A stretch of 38,209 bases of DNA from Candidatus Poribacteria bacterium (GTDB lineage: Bacteria > Poribacteria > WGA-4E > PCPOR2b), in contig JAGWBT010000007.1 in assembly GCA_021295755.1 (NCBI GenBank), positions 1 through 38,209 on the forward strand, read 5' to 3'. The stretch's first letter is position 1; each line of letters starts with the position of its first letter. Shown one piece after another: positions 37,501 to 38,209 of this stretch. The notes below the pieces were generated by a model. The model searched no databases. It worked only from the letters and a program-made list of their open reading frames with translations, and was not told the origin of the DNA. The position numbers and the translations under genes are program-made.

Positions 37501-38115
37501 GTGACGTTGAATCAGACAGTAGAGAAAACCCACATTTCCACAAAACGGATGAAGGATCTCTTTGTCGCCCAGTTTGCAAAACCGTCGGATTTAGAGGAAA
37601 TGAACCTGAGTCAATTGACGCCGTTTCAGCGGGCCCTATTGGTCATTGATGGAACAGTGACACAGTTCATCGAAGCCTATACATTCTCTCCGGTCGAAGT
37701 TGTGTTGCTCCATCAAGAGACACAAACTCTACCGACGGATCATGTTTGGCTCGACGCTGAGAAAGGAACAGAAATAATTGACCGTCAAGTAGTGCTGCAA
37801 ACGGAGCAAAAGGACGCTCAGCAGCCGACCATCCACGCTTACGCGACCTCAATCGTTGTGCTGGACAGAATCCCACAGATTATCAGAGAGGGTTTGACGC
37901 TCAGAGGTCGAGGTTTAGGGCAACTCTTACAGCGCAGCGGTTTAGAAAGCCGACGCGATCTGCTGTGGTGGGGACTGAAACGCCCGAAAGATTTGCCAGA
38001 GGCACTCCTTCATTTGGAAGGGAAACCGTTTCTCAGTCGCACCTATCGTATCGTTGCTGACGGACAATCTATCATGTTGATCAACGAACAGTCGCCGCTT
38101 GACAGATACGCCTGA
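37501..38115 (+). CDS. Chorismate-lyase-like (DUF98/UbiC-related) protein
   Basis: A 204-residue protein of the DUF98 family, which includes chorismate pyruvate-lyases that release 4-hydroxybenzoate. Recognisable blocks are LTPFQRALLVIDGTVTQFIEAYTF (about 37-62, cut here at its core), PVEVVLLHQE, ATSIVVLDRIPQIIREGL and RRDLLWWGLKRPKDLPEAL, ending in FLSRTYRI. I chose GTG at 37501: AGAAGGGA lies nine bases upstream inside the kelch gene, whose stop is just four bases before. That supports coupled translation. No other quinone or hydroxybenzoate gene is in this window, so the pathway is open. Confidence 0.82.
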   Translation: MTLNQTVEKTHISTKRMKDLFVAQFAKPSDLEEMNLSQLTPFQRALLVIDGTVTQFIEAYTFSPVEVVLLHQETQTLPTDHVWLDAEKGTEIIDRQVVLQTEQKDAQQPTIHAYATSIVVLDRIPQIIREGLTLRGRGLGQLLQRSGLESRRDLLWWGLKRPKDLPEALLHLEGKPFLSRTYRIVADGQSIMLINEQSPLDRYA

Positions 38116-38130
38116 GAAAACGATCTTTTG

Positions 38131-38209
38131 TTGACATACTCCGCAATCCTAAAGGATTGGGATTCTTGCGAGTCCTTTTCCGCTAGGAGAGCTAATTGTG
38201 CGGTCAAAC
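38131..38209 (-). mobile_element. Right end of an IS200/IS605-type (TnpB) element, body outside the window
   Basis: TTGACATACTCC at 38131-38142, a 7-bp stem CAATCCT-AA-AGGATTG at 38144-38159, and GGGATTCTTGCGAG after it match the general layout of right ends of IS200/IS605 elements carrying tnpB: on the minus strand the element reads ...GAATCCC, hairpin, GGAGTATGTCAA and stops. The transposase/TnpB gene would lie beyond 38209 on the minus strand. No end of tnpB can be fixed in the 50 bases available. It lies 16 bases after the chorismate-lyase-like gene. Confidence 0.6.
38131..38209 (-). ncRNA. Probable 3' part of the TnpB right-end RNA (reRNA/omega RNA)
   Basis: In known TnpB elements the right end is transcribed as a guide RNA whose scaffold ends at the element boundary in ...TCAA and is followed by host sequence as the guide. 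Here the minus-strand scaffold would end GGAGTATGTCAA, and the guide would begin CAAAAGATCGTTTTCTCAGG. Only the last 79 bases of the scaffold are visible, and expression is inferred. Confidence 0.35.

Overview
This window looks like a chromosomal segment of an uncultured Gram-negative-type bacterium. The gene content suggests a Poribacteria- or Planctomycetes-like lineage: clustered phytanoyl-CoA-dioxygenase-like (PhyH) genes, Gfo/Idh/MocA oxidoreductases, Asp-box and five-bladed-propeller hydrolases, CARDB/toroid/YdjY secreted proteins, and DUF5916 outer-membrane proteins. That assignment is inferred from gene families only. There is no rRNA or other phylogenetic marker except lysA and clpB.

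Left part (1-8711, all minus strand). A very large secreted protein made of two FlgD-like and about nine Ig-like repeats runs off the left edge. It is followed by a zinc-ribbon protein and a run that could be one operon: a broken Gfo/Idh/MocA gene, a NIPSNAP-family protein, a lactonase-type beta-propeller and a GH32/43-like propeller protein.

Middle-left (8860-15257) is an oxidation block. Two convergent PhyH paralogues both carry WHxH where the family normally has WHxD. Then come an intact Gfo/Idh/MocA dehydrogenase, a canonical PhyH protein, an aldo/keto reductase and another canonical PhyH protein. A 209-bp MITE-like element full of palindromes lies between the third PhyH gene and the reductase. 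The mix of Fe(II) oxygenases, NAD(P) dehydrogenases and glycan-type propeller proteins suggests catabolism or modification of small organic or sugar-derived compounds; the substrate cannot be read from the sequence.

Middle (15278-28428) holds a DUF1611/DgcN-like P-loop protein, an Rpn-family nuclease gene interrupted by an ochre codon, a CARDB-toroid-CARDB-YdjY secreted protein, a secreted propeller, an orphan ABC-2-like permease, lysA, clpB and an Asp-box (sialidase-fold) protein.

Right part (28706-38115, all plus strand) is an envelope block: a small secreted Gly/Arg-rich Spy-like protein ending at a clear terminator, a MacA-like adaptor containing similar Gly/Arg-rich and Met/Gln-rich segments, a MacB-type permease without an ATPase gene, a TPR/TolB-like lipoprotein, a DUF5916 outer-membrane barrel, a six-kelch secreted protein and a chorismate-lyase-like protein. 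The last 79 bp look like the right end of an IS200/IS605-type (TnpB) element whose body lies outside the window.

No tRNA, rRNA or CRISPR array was seen. No gap between genes exceeds 300 bp.
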